This document shows positions 24,312 to 31,839 of a DNA stretch of 36,245 nt, in pieces; within the stretch, counting starts at the first letter, position 1; each line of letters opens with the position of its first letter. Both the position numbers and the translations under genes were made by a program. Source of the DNA: CAYLRF01 sp964385995 (GTDB lineage Bacteria; Bacillota; Clostridia; Lachnospirales; Lachnospiraceae); the NCBI GenBank assembly GCA_964385995.1, contig CAYLRF010000009.1:1-36245 (forward strand), read 5' to 3'. Under the pieces are notes generated by a model. The model made no database searches and was not told where the DNA came from. It saw only the letters and a list, made by a program, of their open reading frames with translations.

Positions 24312-24862
24312 GCGCCTTATGCCCACGCGCGAACTCGTGAAGGTCGGTAGGCGCCCAAGCGTTTCCACGCGGGAAGGTGAGGTCACGCGCGATTAACGAA
24401 ACGTGTTACGCGTGAGGTGCCATCCCACTAAGAAACGCGGGGCGCCTACCCTCCCTTCACTTCGGTTCTGTTTGCGTGGGCGATAAGGCGCGATAAGAGC
24501 GTTTGCGCCTTATGCCCACGCACGAACTCGTGAAGGTCGGTCGGCGCCCAAGCGTTTCCGCGCGGGGAGGTGAGTTCACGCGCGATTAACGAAACGTGTT
24601 ACGCGTGAGGTGCCATCCCACTAAGNNNNNNNNNNNNNNNNNNNNNNNNNNNNNNNNNNNNNNNNNNNNNNNNNNNNNNNNNNNNNNNNNNNNNNNNNNN
24701 NNNNNNNNNNNNNNNNNNNNNNNNNCACTTCGGTTCTGTTTGCGTGGGCGATAAGGCGCGATAAGAGCGTTTGCGCCTTACGCCCACGCACGAACTCGTG
24801 AAGGTCGGTCGGCGCCCAAGCGTTTCCACGCGGGATGGCACCCTCACGCGTAATCAACGGTG
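24312..24862 (+). repeat. 193-bp palindromic tandem array (about 2.5 copies, gapped)
   Basis: Units start at 24312, 24505 and 24773, each with GCGCCTTAYGCCCACGC. Copies 1 and 2 repeat with a 193-bp period. The third start is displaced by 75 nt because of the 100-N gap at 24626-24725. Filling the gap with the 25 nt seen in copy 1 (24433-24457) restores 193 exactly. Within each unit the left arm (from 24312) is an imperfect reverse complement of the right arm (ending 24491). The arms share GCGCCTTAT-GCCCACGC, GTAGGCGCCC, GCGTTTC and TCACGCG blocks, and the centre is near 24402. The third copy ends after the left arm. No coding capacity is apparent. Confidence 0.88.
24626..24725. other. Assembly gap (100 N) in the palindromic array
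   Basis: By comparison with the first unit, only about 25 nt should be missing here, if the 193-bp period holds. Confidence 0.8.
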
Positions 24863-24968
24863 TACACAGCGTAGGATGCACAGAAACACGCGCGGCTTGA
24901 TCGGTTTATATATCTGCCGAAAACCTGCCGTAAGCGTTGGCGGACGCCGCCGCGCCGAATCGTCAAGG

Positions 24969-24996
24969 TTGCTTTTTTCGGTATTTAAATTATAAT
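24969..24996 (+). promoter_or_regulatory. Candidate promoter of the VanG-type ligase gene
   Basis: TTGCTT (24969-24974) and TATAAT (24991-24996) are spaced 16 bp apart. Transcription would start near 25003 and give a leader of about 275 nt that contains the 13-bp repeats. This is a sequence match only. Confidence 0.55.
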
Positions 24997-25066
24997 TAGG
25001 AAGTCGCGGCGGCGAGGATGCGCTAAACCGACGCATCGCGGGTAAGAGTCGCCGGATCGGAAGAAG

Positions 25067-25170
25067 AGCGTCGGATAACAGCGCCGAAAAACAGCTCCGA
25101 ATGGCAGCGTCGTATAGCAGCGACGAATAGCAGCGTCGGATAGCAGCGTCGAATAGAAGCGCCGCAAAAT
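25067..25170 (+). repeat. 13-bp minisatellite, eight copies
   Basis: Eight units follow without spacing from 25067, with consensus AGCGTCGRATAGC and one to four changes each. It lies in the presumed leader of the VanG-type ligase gene. The period is not a multiple of 3 and no ribosome binding site precedes it, so it is unlikely to be coding. There are no spacers, so it is not CRISPR. Confidence 0.88.
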
Positions 25171-25279
25171 AAGTCTGTCCGGGCTTAAATCCCGTGGATG
25201 GCGCACGCCGGGCAGGACTGAACAGGACTGATATAAAGGATAAGGCGTATAACATTAGGCACAGTTACGGAGAATTATA

Positions 25280-26338
25280 ATGAAGCGAACAAAGATAGCC
25301 GTAATCTTCGGCGGAGATTCCACGGAATACGAGATATCGCTGGAGTCGTCATATGCCGTATTTACGAATCTGGATCCGAAAAAGTACGACGTAATGGCCG
25401 TCGGGATCACCAGAGACGGCAATTGGTACCTATTTGACGGCCCGTACCGGAAGATAAAAGATAACACATGGATGGACGATAAGGACTGCCTTACGCCCGT
25501 CACCGTATCGGTAAGCCGGGGGGAAAAAGGTTTTTTGCCTATGACATCGAACGGGAGCGGTTCGGGCGGGGTCGGAATCATACCCGTGGATTTCGTGTTT
25601 CCGGTATTACACGGCAAAAACGGAGAGGACGGCACCGTACAGGGGATGTTTGAGCTCGCGGGCATACCCGTCATCGGATCGGGCTCGCTTTCGTCGGCCC
25701 TTTGCATGGATAAGGACAGATCACACAAATTGGTAAGTCTCTGCGGCATAGACGTCCCGAGATCCGTAGTTTTTAACAGGTATGACATGGAGGAAAAAAT
25801 TTCCGGCATGGATATGGCGTTCCCGGTTTTCGTAAAGCCGGTGCGCTCGGGATCATCATTCGGCATAAGCAGGGTTACGGATCCCGCGAGGCTTTCTGAG
25901 GCTGTCAGCGAGGCTTTTAAGCATGATTACGAGGTTGTTATTGAGGAGGCCGTGCCGGGCTGCGAGGTGGGATGCGCAGTACTCGGTACGGATGAGCTCA
26001 CGGTAGGCAGAGCCGACGAGATAGAATTATCCGGCGGGATGTTTGATTTCGAGGAGAAATATACGCTTAAGACGTCGAAGATACACGTACCCGCCCGGAT
26101 TTCCGAGGAGAAGGAAAGGCAGCTGTGTGAGACGGCGAAGACGATATATAAATGTCTCGGATGTTCGGGCTTCGCTCGTGTGGACATGTTTCTCACGCCC
26201 GAAGGCAGGATAGTGTTTAATGAGGTAAATACCATACCGGGATTTACGGCGCACAGCCGATACCCGAGCATGATGAAGGCGATAGGACTGTCGTTCTCGG
26301 CACTTTTGGATAAAATAATCGAATGTTGCACAGCCTGA
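25280..26338 (+). CDS. vanG: VanG-type D-alanine-D-serine ligase
   Basis: This ATP-grasp enzyme of 352 residues joins D-Ala to a second D-amino acid for the peptidoglycan stem peptide. From memory of the family it matches VanG more closely than housekeeping Ddl. Supporting stretches are KIAVIFGGDSTEYEISLESS, VFPVLHGKNGEDGTVQG, SSALCMDKDRSHKLVSLCGI, KPVRSGSSFGI, GCEVGCAVLG, DFEEKYTLKTSKIHVPARI and NEVNTIPGFTAHSRYPSMM. The EKYxL stretch is typical of the D-Ser-adding VanC/E/G group. A VanT-type serine racemase follows after about 415 nt that hold a dispersed repeat. ACGGAGAAT precedes the ATG. No VanXY, VanR or VanS is in the window. Confidence 0.9.
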   Translation: MKRTKIAVIFGGDSTEYEISLESSYAVFTNLDPKKYDVMAVGITRDGNWYLFDGPYRKIKDNTWMDDKDCLTPVTVSVSRGEKGFLPMTSNGSGSGGVGIIPVDFVFPVLHGKNGEDGTVQGMFELAGIPVIGSGSLSSALCMDKDRSHKLVSLCGIDVPRSVVFNRYDMEEKISGMDMAFPVFVKPVRSGSSFGISRVTDPARLSEAVSEAFKHDYEVVIEEAVPGCEVGCAVLGTDELTVGRADEIELSGGMFDFEEKYTLKTSKIHVPARISEEKERQLCETAKTIYKCLGCSGFARVDMFLTPEGRIVFNEVNTIPGFTAHSRYPSMMKAIGLSFSALLDKIIECCTA

Positions 26339-26498
26339 CGCGCCGTAATCACGCGGATATTCGGGTTTTGCGAAACTTATGCGATCATTTTGCGATCAAG
26401 GGAAAAAACCATTGATCTGCGCCATGTCGGCGTGTCGGTGAGAGCGGAGGGTTCCTTTGACCGCGTCAATATGAGAAATAGCAAATATTTACACATTC

Positions 26499-26680
26499 GA
26501 TTCGGACAGAGACTTAGGATTCGTTGTGTTTGCACATAAGAAGTCTAAGCATCTGCCAAAAATCCGACTGCGAAGCAGGAATTCACCTACATGAGCAAAA
26601 CGTACACCGCAAAGCGGGGTGCTAAAGCCGCGTAGCAGCGGGTTTTGAAAATGAGACGTGTCAGGCTGTGAATTGTAACG
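26499..26680 (+). repeat. Dispersed intergenic repeat, copy B
   Basis: This is the second copy of the element at 1616-1852, in the same orientation, placed between the VanG-type ligase and the VanT-type racemase. Shared blocks are listed under copy A. Here the 5' arm CTTAG (about 26514-26518) can pair with CTAAG (about 26545-26549), at the same relative place where copy A pairs GATGCA with TGCATC. A short minus-strand frame overlaps it, but nothing supports translation. Confidence 0.75.
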
Positions 26681-26754
26681 GGAAAAAAGTGGAGGAAGGG
26701 AGGTCGGCGTTTTCATTCGGCCGGTAAATGCCGTGTCCGTCTGCCGGGATTTCG

Positions 26755-27841
26755 ATGACAGAAAAAAAAGATTACCCCGCTGTCGACTGCTTCAGGCTGA
26801 TCGCCGCGATACTTGTGGTTACCATACATACGTCGCCGCTTCTTGACATCAGTGAGGCTGCGGATTTTGTCCTCACGAGAGTGATATCCAGAGTCGCGGT
26901 GCCGTTTTTTTTCATGACGTCGGGATTTTTCACTCTTTCCCGCTATGAAAATGACGGCAGGAAACTTAAAGCTTTCATAAAAGAGACGCTCATCATCTAC
27001 GGTATTTCCGCTCTTATCTATCTTCCCGTGAACATCTATTCGGGATATTTTCAGGAGAATAATAAACTTCCGCTCATTTTGAAAGACATCATATTCGACG
27101 GCACGTTTTATCATCTGTGGTACCTTCCCGCCGCGGCTTTAGGGGCGGCGATTTCCTTTTTTCTTATTAAAAAGTTCGCCTTTAAAGGAGCCTTGATCGC
27201 GGCGGGGATTTTGTACGTCTTCGGACTTTTCGGCGACAGCTACTATGGCATTATCGAAAAAATACCGTGGCTTCGGGCATTTTACAGGCAGATTTTTTAC
27301 GTGACGGATTATACGCGAAACGGTATTTTTTACGCGCCGATATTCTTCGTGACGGGCGCCTGTATCGCCGAGATACGGGAAAGAATGAGAATAAGGGCTT
27401 GGCTTGCGAAAGATGGCCCTTCAGGAAGGCGCGGGGAGCCCCTTTTCCTCGCGGCGGGATTTATCCTCTGCATGGGGCTTATGATCCTCGAGGCGCTTAT
27501 CTTACGCAAAGCCGGCGTTCAAAGACATGACAGCATGTATGTCATGCTGCCGGCGGTCATGTTTTTCCTCTTCGCGGCGCTTACGTATTTTCGGGGAAGG
27601 CGCTTCAGACTTATCAGGACGGCGGCGCTTATCGTCTATCTTATTCATCCCATGGTTATCATCGCGGTGAGGTTCGCGGCGCATGTGACGAACACGGAAA
27701 ATTTGCTTATAGAAAACAGTCTCATTCATTTTATCGCCGTCGCCGCTATTTCTCTTATCGCGGGACTTGCGGGCGGCGCGATAAGGGAGAGGATTCGCGG
27801 CAGAAAGGCGGGGAGCACTCCTTACGCGAAGACATCTGCCG
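26755..27841 (+). CDS. vanT: VanT-type serine racemase, N-terminal membrane half
   Basis: This is an acyltransferase-3-like membrane domain with about ten hydrophobic segments, as in VanT proteins. Matching stretches are CFRLIAAILVVTIHTSPLL, RVAVPFFFMTSGFF, YHLWYLPAAALGA, TRNGIFYAPIFFVTGA and HDSMYVMLPAVMFFLFA. In VanT this domain is thought to take up L-Ser for racemisation. The frame runs into the gap at 27842. Removing the 100 Ns and one copy of the duplicated 55 nt joins it in frame to the racemase domain at 27942, giving one protein of about 750 residues. I prefer ATG 26755 (MTEKKDYPAVDCFRL) because VanT begins there. ATG 26728 is also in frame. Confidence 0.9.
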
Positions 27842-27996
27842 NNNNNNNNNNNNNNNNNNNNNNNNNNNNNNNNNNNNNNNNNNNNNNNNNNNNNNNNNNN
27901 NNNNNNNNNNNNNNNNNNNNNNNNNNNNNNNNNNNNNNNNNGAGAGGATTCGCGGCAGAAAGGCGGGGAGCACTCCTTACGCGAAGACATCTGCCG
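27787..27996. other. Gap with exact 55-nt duplicated flanks inside the VanT gene
   Basis: 27787-27841 is identical to 27942-27996, with Ns at 27842-27941 between them. Collapsing the duplicate restores a single open frame. It is therefore an artificial scaffold join and not a real gene break. Confidence 0.85.
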
Positions 27997-29162
27997 GAGA
28001 AATGCGGGGTTCATCGGCGTCCGAGGGTCTTAAGCCGACTAAAGATACCTACCGCTCGTGGATAGAGGTTGACCTTGATAATCTTTCTCATAACGCGCGG
28101 GTTTTGCAGGAGGCCATGCCGAAAGGCTGCGAACTCATGGCCGTGGTAAAGGACAGGGCATACGGTCACGGGGCGCCTCTTTCGGCTGCGCGGCTTGAAA
28201 GAAGCGGAGTCGGCGCCTTCGCGGTGGCGACGGCGGATGAGGGCATTGAGCTTCGAAAAAGCGGTATCCGAGGCATGATTTTGGTTCTCGGATATACGGA
28301 TCCGATAAGGGTAAGAGAGCTTGTCAAATATCATCTCACACAGACAGCCGTGAGCCTAAGTCATGCCAGGGAGCTTAATGAGACAAAGAAGAATCTTGAC
28401 GTACATCTGAAGATAGATACGGGTATGCACAGGATCGGAATCGCCGCGGATGACTTTGACGCCATAGAAGAAGTATTCGCCATGAGGCATCTGAGGGTGC
28501 GCGGGATGTACACTCATCTTTGCTGCGCGGACAGTAAGAAAGAAGAGGACATAGATTTCACGAGAGGGCAGATAGAAAAATTCTTCGCCGTGACGGAGCA
28601 CCTTAAGAAAGAAGGCATACCGCTCCCAAAGATTCACATACAGGGAACCTTCGGGCTTCTTAATTTTCCCGATGTCAAATGCGATTATGCCCGCATGGGA
28701 ATCGCGCTCTACGGCGTACTCTCGACCCCGAATGACAGGTGTGAGACGGATATCGACCTGCGTCCGGCGCTCTCTTTAAAAGCGAGAGTCATACACATCG
28801 AGGATGTCAAAAAAGGAGAGAGCGTAAGTTACGGCCGCACTTTTGTCGCGGAGAGGGACAGCCGGATAGCCCTGCTGGCGGTAGGATACGGAGACGGTTT
28901 TCCGCGCGCTCTCTCGGGAGGCAAAAGCCCGGTGATTATAGAGGGAAGGACGGCCCCGATAGTCGGAAGGATATGCATGGATCAGCTGGCAGTCGACGTT
29001 ACGGATATAGACGGTGTCGGGATAAGAAGCGTCGCGACGCTCGTGGGAGGAGAAGGGAAGATAAGCGCCCCCGCCGTCGCGGACAGTATAGGCAGTATCA
29101 GCAACGAGTTATTCAGCAGGCTCGGAGGGAGGCTTCCCGTGGTGGGAAAGACCTCGCTGTGA
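27942..29162 (+). CDS. vanT: VanT-type serine racemase, C-terminal racemase half
   Basis: This PLP-dependent alanine-racemase fold would make D-Ser (and possibly D-Ala) for the ligase upstream. The PLP lysine is in LMAVVKDRAYGHG (codon 28149-28151). The second catalytic residue is the Tyr in SVSYGRTF (codon 28830-28832). The position matching Tyr354 of Geobacillus alanine racemase is Asn (SISNELFSRLGG, codon 29103-29105). That Asn is characteristic of VanT serine racemases. An ATG at 28002 could be read as the start of a free racemase, but the frame is open upstream to the gap and continues the membrane half once the duplicate is removed. Confidence 0.9.
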   Translation, partial: ERIRGRKAGSTPYAKTSAGEMRGSSASEGLKPTKDTYRSWIEVDLDNLSHNARVLQEAMPKGCELMAVVKDRAYGHGAPLSAARLERSGVGAFAVATADEGIELRKSGIRGMILVLGYTDPIRVRELVKYHLTQTAVSLSHARELNETKKNLDVHLKIDTGMHRIGIAADDFDAIEEVFAMRHLRVRGMYTHLCCADSKKEEDIDFTRGQIEKFFAVTEHLKKEGIPLPKIHIQGTFGLLNFPDVKCDYARMGIALYGVLSTPNDRCETDIDLRPALSLKARVIHIEDVKKGESVSYGRTFVAERDSRIALLAVGYGDGFPRALSGGKSPVIIEGRTAPIVGRICMDQLAVDVTDIDGVGIRSVATLVGGEGKISAPAVADSIGSISNELFSRLGGRLPVVGKTSL

Positions 29163-29191
29163 TTTAAAAGCGCAAGGAAAAGCGGATTCGG

Positions 29192-29220
29192 AAAGGAGTG
29201 TCGGTTTATTTAGGACCGAC
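29192..29220 (+). promoter_or_regulatory. Strong ribosome binding site followed by a hairpin before the PurF-like gene
   Basis: AAAGGAG (29192-29198) is 36 nt from the ATG at 29235, but GTCGGT (29200-29205) can pair with ACCGAC (29215-29220). The hairpin would bring the site to about 15 nt from the start. No other Shine-Dalgarno sequence lies nearer. It may affect translation of this gene. Confidence 0.4.
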
Positions 29221-29234
29221 GGTTTAAGAAAAAT

Positions 29235-30647
29235 ATGGGCGGATTTTTCGGCGTCGCATCCCGCGAAGACTGCGTGGAGGATCTTTTTTACGGGACGGAT
29301 TACCACTCACATCTCGGGACGAGACGCGGGGGAATGACGGTACACGGCAGAGACGGCTTTGTGAGAGCGATTCATAATATAGAAAACTCGCCGTTTCGCA
29401 CCAAATTCGAGCGTGATATGTCGGAAATGAGGGGAAATCTCGGAATCGGCTGTATTTCCGATTATGAGCCTCAGCCGCTTCTCATACAGTCGCATCTGGG
29501 GACGTTTGCCATAACCGCGGTAGGTAAGATAAATAACGGCAGAAAGCTGCTTCAGATCATCTACGAAAACGGCAGCGCTCATTTCCAGGAGATGAGCGGC
29601 GGACAGATAAACGCCACGGAGCTTGTCGCGTCGCTTATCTGTACGAAAGATTCCATCCCCGACGGCATTCGCTATGTCCATGATGTCATAGACGGTTCGA
29701 TGTCGATGCTGATTCTTACGGAGAGCGGAATTTACGCGGCGAGAGACATATGCGGGCGAACGCCCGTCGCCATCGGTAAAAATGACGCGGGATTCGCGGC
29801 GGCCTTCGAGGATTTCGCCTTTAAGAGCCTTGGGTATGAGGATTATAAGCAGCTGGGACCGGGGGAAATCGTCTATATCACGCCGGAAGAGGTCGTGACG
29901 GTATCCGCGCCTAAGGATAAGATGAGGATATGCTCGTTTCTGTGGGTTTACTACGGATATCCGACGGCCTCTTACGAAGGGGTGAATATCGAGCAGATGC
30001 GATACAGGTGCGGCAGGATGCTCGCGAAAAGAGATAGCGAAATCGCGGAGGATATTGATCTGGTGGCGGGAGTACCTGACTCGGGAGTGGCTCACGCCAT
30101 CGGATACGCGAACGAGGCGCACGTGCCGTACATGAGACCGTTTATCAAATACACGCCCACATGGGCGAGGTCATTTATGCCGACCAATCAGGCTAGAAGG
30201 GAGCTCGTGGCAAGAAGGAAACTAATACCCGTTTCGGCGCTTATAGAGGGCAAGAGCATGGTCCTTATCGACGATTCCATCGTGCGCGGAACACAGCTTA
30301 GGGATACCACGGAGTTTTTATATCAAAGCGGAGCGCGTAAGGTACACGTAAGGCCCGCAAGTCCCCCTCTCGTATACGGCTGCAGGTATCTTAATTTTTC
30401 CCGTTCGAAATCCGACATGGAGCTTATAACAAGACGGGTCATCAGGGATTTGGAGGGGGATGACTACGAGGATAAACTTTGCGAGTATACGGATCCCGAC
30501 AGCGACAGGTATCGGAACATGGTCTGCGAGATATGTAAGAGACAGAATTTCACATCGCTTCGCTACAACAGGCTGGATGATCTGATCGCGGCTATCGGGA
30601 TCGAGCCGTGCAGGCTGTGCACCTATTGCTTTGACGGGAAGGAGTAA
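29235..30647 (+). CDS. PurF-like amidophosphoribosyltransferase paralogue without the catalytic Cys
   Basis: The 470-residue protein has the PurF layout: an N-terminal Ntn-amidotransferase-like domain (about 1-230) and a C-terminal phosphoribosyltransferase domain (about 250-450). The latter has the PRPP loop MVLIDDSIVRGTQLRDT. Active PurF starts MCG, and Cys at position 2 splits glutamine. Here the start is MGGFFGVASREDC, with Gly in that place. TDYHSHLGTRRGG and GNLGIGCISDYEPQP are otherwise conserved-like. Cysteines near the end (CEICKRQ and CRLCTYC) recall the Fe-S ligands of Bacillus PurF. It may use free ammonia, may act on another acceptor, or may have a regulatory role. It lies 72 nt after vanT, with no purine genes around it. 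Confidence 0.88.
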   Translation: MGGFFGVASREDCVEDLFYGTDYHSHLGTRRGGMTVHGRDGFVRAIHNIENSPFRTKFERDMSEMRGNLGIGCISDYEPQPLLIQSHLGTFAITAVGKINNGRKLLQIIYENGSAHFQEMSGGQINATELVASLICTKDSIPDGIRYVHDVIDGSMSMLILTESGIYAARDICGRTPVAIGKNDAGFAAAFEDFAFKSLGYEDYKQLGPGEIVYITPEEVVTVSAPKDKMRICSFLWVYYGYPTASYEGVNIEQMRYRCGRMLAKRDSEIAEDIDLVAGVPDSGVAHAIGYANEAHVPYMRPFIKYTPTWARSFMPTNQARRELVARRKLIPVSALIEGKSMVLIDDSIVRGTQLRDTTEFLYQSGARKVHVRPASPPLVYGCRYLNFSRSKSDMELITRRVIRDLEGDDYEDKLCEYTDPDSDRYRNMVCEICKRQNFTSLRYNRLDDLIAAIGIEPCRLCTYCFDGKE

Positions 30648-30689
30648 TAAAAACAAACGGCTTATGCCTCTTTTTAAGGCATAGGCCGT
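30644..30689 (-). terminator. Terminator of the S1-domain gene (minus strand)
   Basis: ACGGCTTATGCC (30657-30668) pairs with GGCATAGGCCGT (30678-30689) with one mismatch. On the minus strand the hairpin is followed by TGTTTTTATTATT (complement of 30644-30656). It overlaps the 3' end of the PurF-like gene. Confidence 0.75.
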
Positions 30690-30719
30690 CGGACGTTACG
30701 CGCGGGTAAGCGGGACATT

Positions 30720-31481
30720 TCACAGATTAAGTTTGCGAAACAGCTCTCCCAGGTTCGTGCCGATTTTTTCCGACGGGGGAAGCTGCGTCTTCGGCGGCTT
30801 TTCTTCTTTCGGAGCGGCAAGCGCGGCCTTGCGGCTGAGGCTTATCTTTCCGTCCTTCTTGCCTATGACCTTGACTTCGACTTCGTCGCCTTCCTTCAGT
30901 ACCTCACCGACGGACTTAACGCGTTTATCTGAAAGCTGGGATATATGAATCAGTCCGGAAAGGCCGTTTTCAAGACGCACGAACGCGCCGTAACTTTGCA
31001 CGCTTTCCACGGTGCCTTTAAGGACTGAGCCTACGGCCACGTGCTCGATCATGGCGTCTTTTTCTTTCTTTTCCTTTTCTTTAAGCACCTTGCGGGCGGA
31101 GAGTACGAGCCGTCCCTCGGATTGATTTACTTCGATGACCTGAACTTCGATGTCTTTAAGAAGGAAATCCTCGAGATTTTTAACATAGGACAATGACAGA
31201 TGCGATGCGGGGACGAAGCCGCGTATTCCTTCCACTTTGACGATAACGCCGCCTTTTACGACGCCCTCGACCTTGAGAGTCAGCACCGTCTCGTCGGCCA
31301 TGTATTTTTTCACGATGTTCCACGGATTCGCGTCGTCAAAATGATCCGCGTAATCCGCCATGGTTTCCCGCTTTTCCGCTCCCGGGCTTAAGTTTTCCTG
31401 CTTTTCCGATTCCCGACTTAGGGTCTCCGCTTTTTCCGATTCTTCACCTGTGTTTTCCCGATTTTCAGAATTCCCACTCAT
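30720..31481 (-). CDS. S1-domain RNA-binding protein
   Basis: The protein has 253 residues from the ATG at 31481, which follows GGGGATTAAG on the minus strand. An in-frame codon at 31595 would add 38 residues without support. A charged, Glu/Ser-rich N-terminus (1-45) precedes two S1 domains at about 64-131 (GVVKGGVIVKVEGIRGFVPASHL) and 150-218. The second reads GSVLKGTVESVQSYGAFVRL then GLSGLIHISQLS. The tail is Lys/Pro-rich. Such two-S1 proteins in Clostridia are ribosome- or mRNA-associated and are often annotated as S1-like proteins. It is monocistronic, with its own terminator. Confidence 0.88.
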   Translation of the reverse strand: MSGNSENRENTGEESEKAETLSRESEKQENLSPGAEKRETMADYADHFDDANPWNIVKKYMADETVLTLKVEGVVKGGVIVKVEGIRGFVPASHLSLSYVKNLEDFLLKDIEVQVIEVNQSEGRLVLSARKVLKEKEKKEKDAMIEHVAVGSVLKGTVESVQSYGAFVRLENGLSGLIHISQLSDKRVKSVGEVLKEGDEVEVKVIGKKDGKISLSRKAALAAPKEEKPPKTQLPPSEKIGTNLGELFRKLNL

Positions 31482-31663
31482 CTTAATCCCCGCTTTCCGC
31501 CGCCTTAAATCGTCGGCACTGTCCGTAAAATTTTTCCCGGGCGGTTTACTCCGCCCACGGCTACATATGATAAAATAAACACATTCAAATATCAAGAAAA
31601 TTCGGTGATAATCGGCTTTTGGGCGAGATTATAAGGCTACCTTGGCATAAGGCCGATTTAAGA

Positions 31664-31696
31664 TTTTTTCACATATCAAACACAGTTTAATCACAA
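31664..31696 (+). promoter_or_regulatory. Double-box operator upstream of the VTC operon
   Basis: TTTTTTCACAT (31664-31674), ATCAAACACAG (31675-31685) and TTTAATCACAA (31686-31696) repeat the 11+11+11 layout found upstream of htrA (10667-10699). Both have TTTNNTCAYAW boxes 22 bp apart and ACACAG just before the second box. A possible -10, TATATA, is at 31716-31721. It lies 144 nt before the first gene. Confidence 0.55.
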
Positions 31697-31839
31697 ACGG
31701 CCGTTATCCTTTGAGTATATACGATGTTTGAGGCGCCCGTGAGGCTCTACCGCGGACTTTCGGCGCGCGGCCCGGAACTGATAAGGTACAGTAAAAGAAT
31801 CGGGAGGGGTCCGCCGGACGTGAAAGGAGGTGACAGAAG

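Noticed and set aside
24599..25255. Minus-strand frames over the palindromic array and minisatellite
   Set aside because: They run through Ns or tandem repeats, have repetitive low-complexity translations and no start signals.
25280..26338. Housekeeping D-Ala-D-Ala ligase (ddl)
   Set aside because: The EKYTLKTSKI stretch and other motifs fit VanG better, and a VanT-type gene follows. A phylogeny would be needed to be certain.
28002..29162. Free-standing alanine racemase (alr)
   Set aside because: The frame is open upstream into duplicated sequence, the joined frame matches VanT, and the Asn at the Tyr354 position fits a VanT-type serine racemase.
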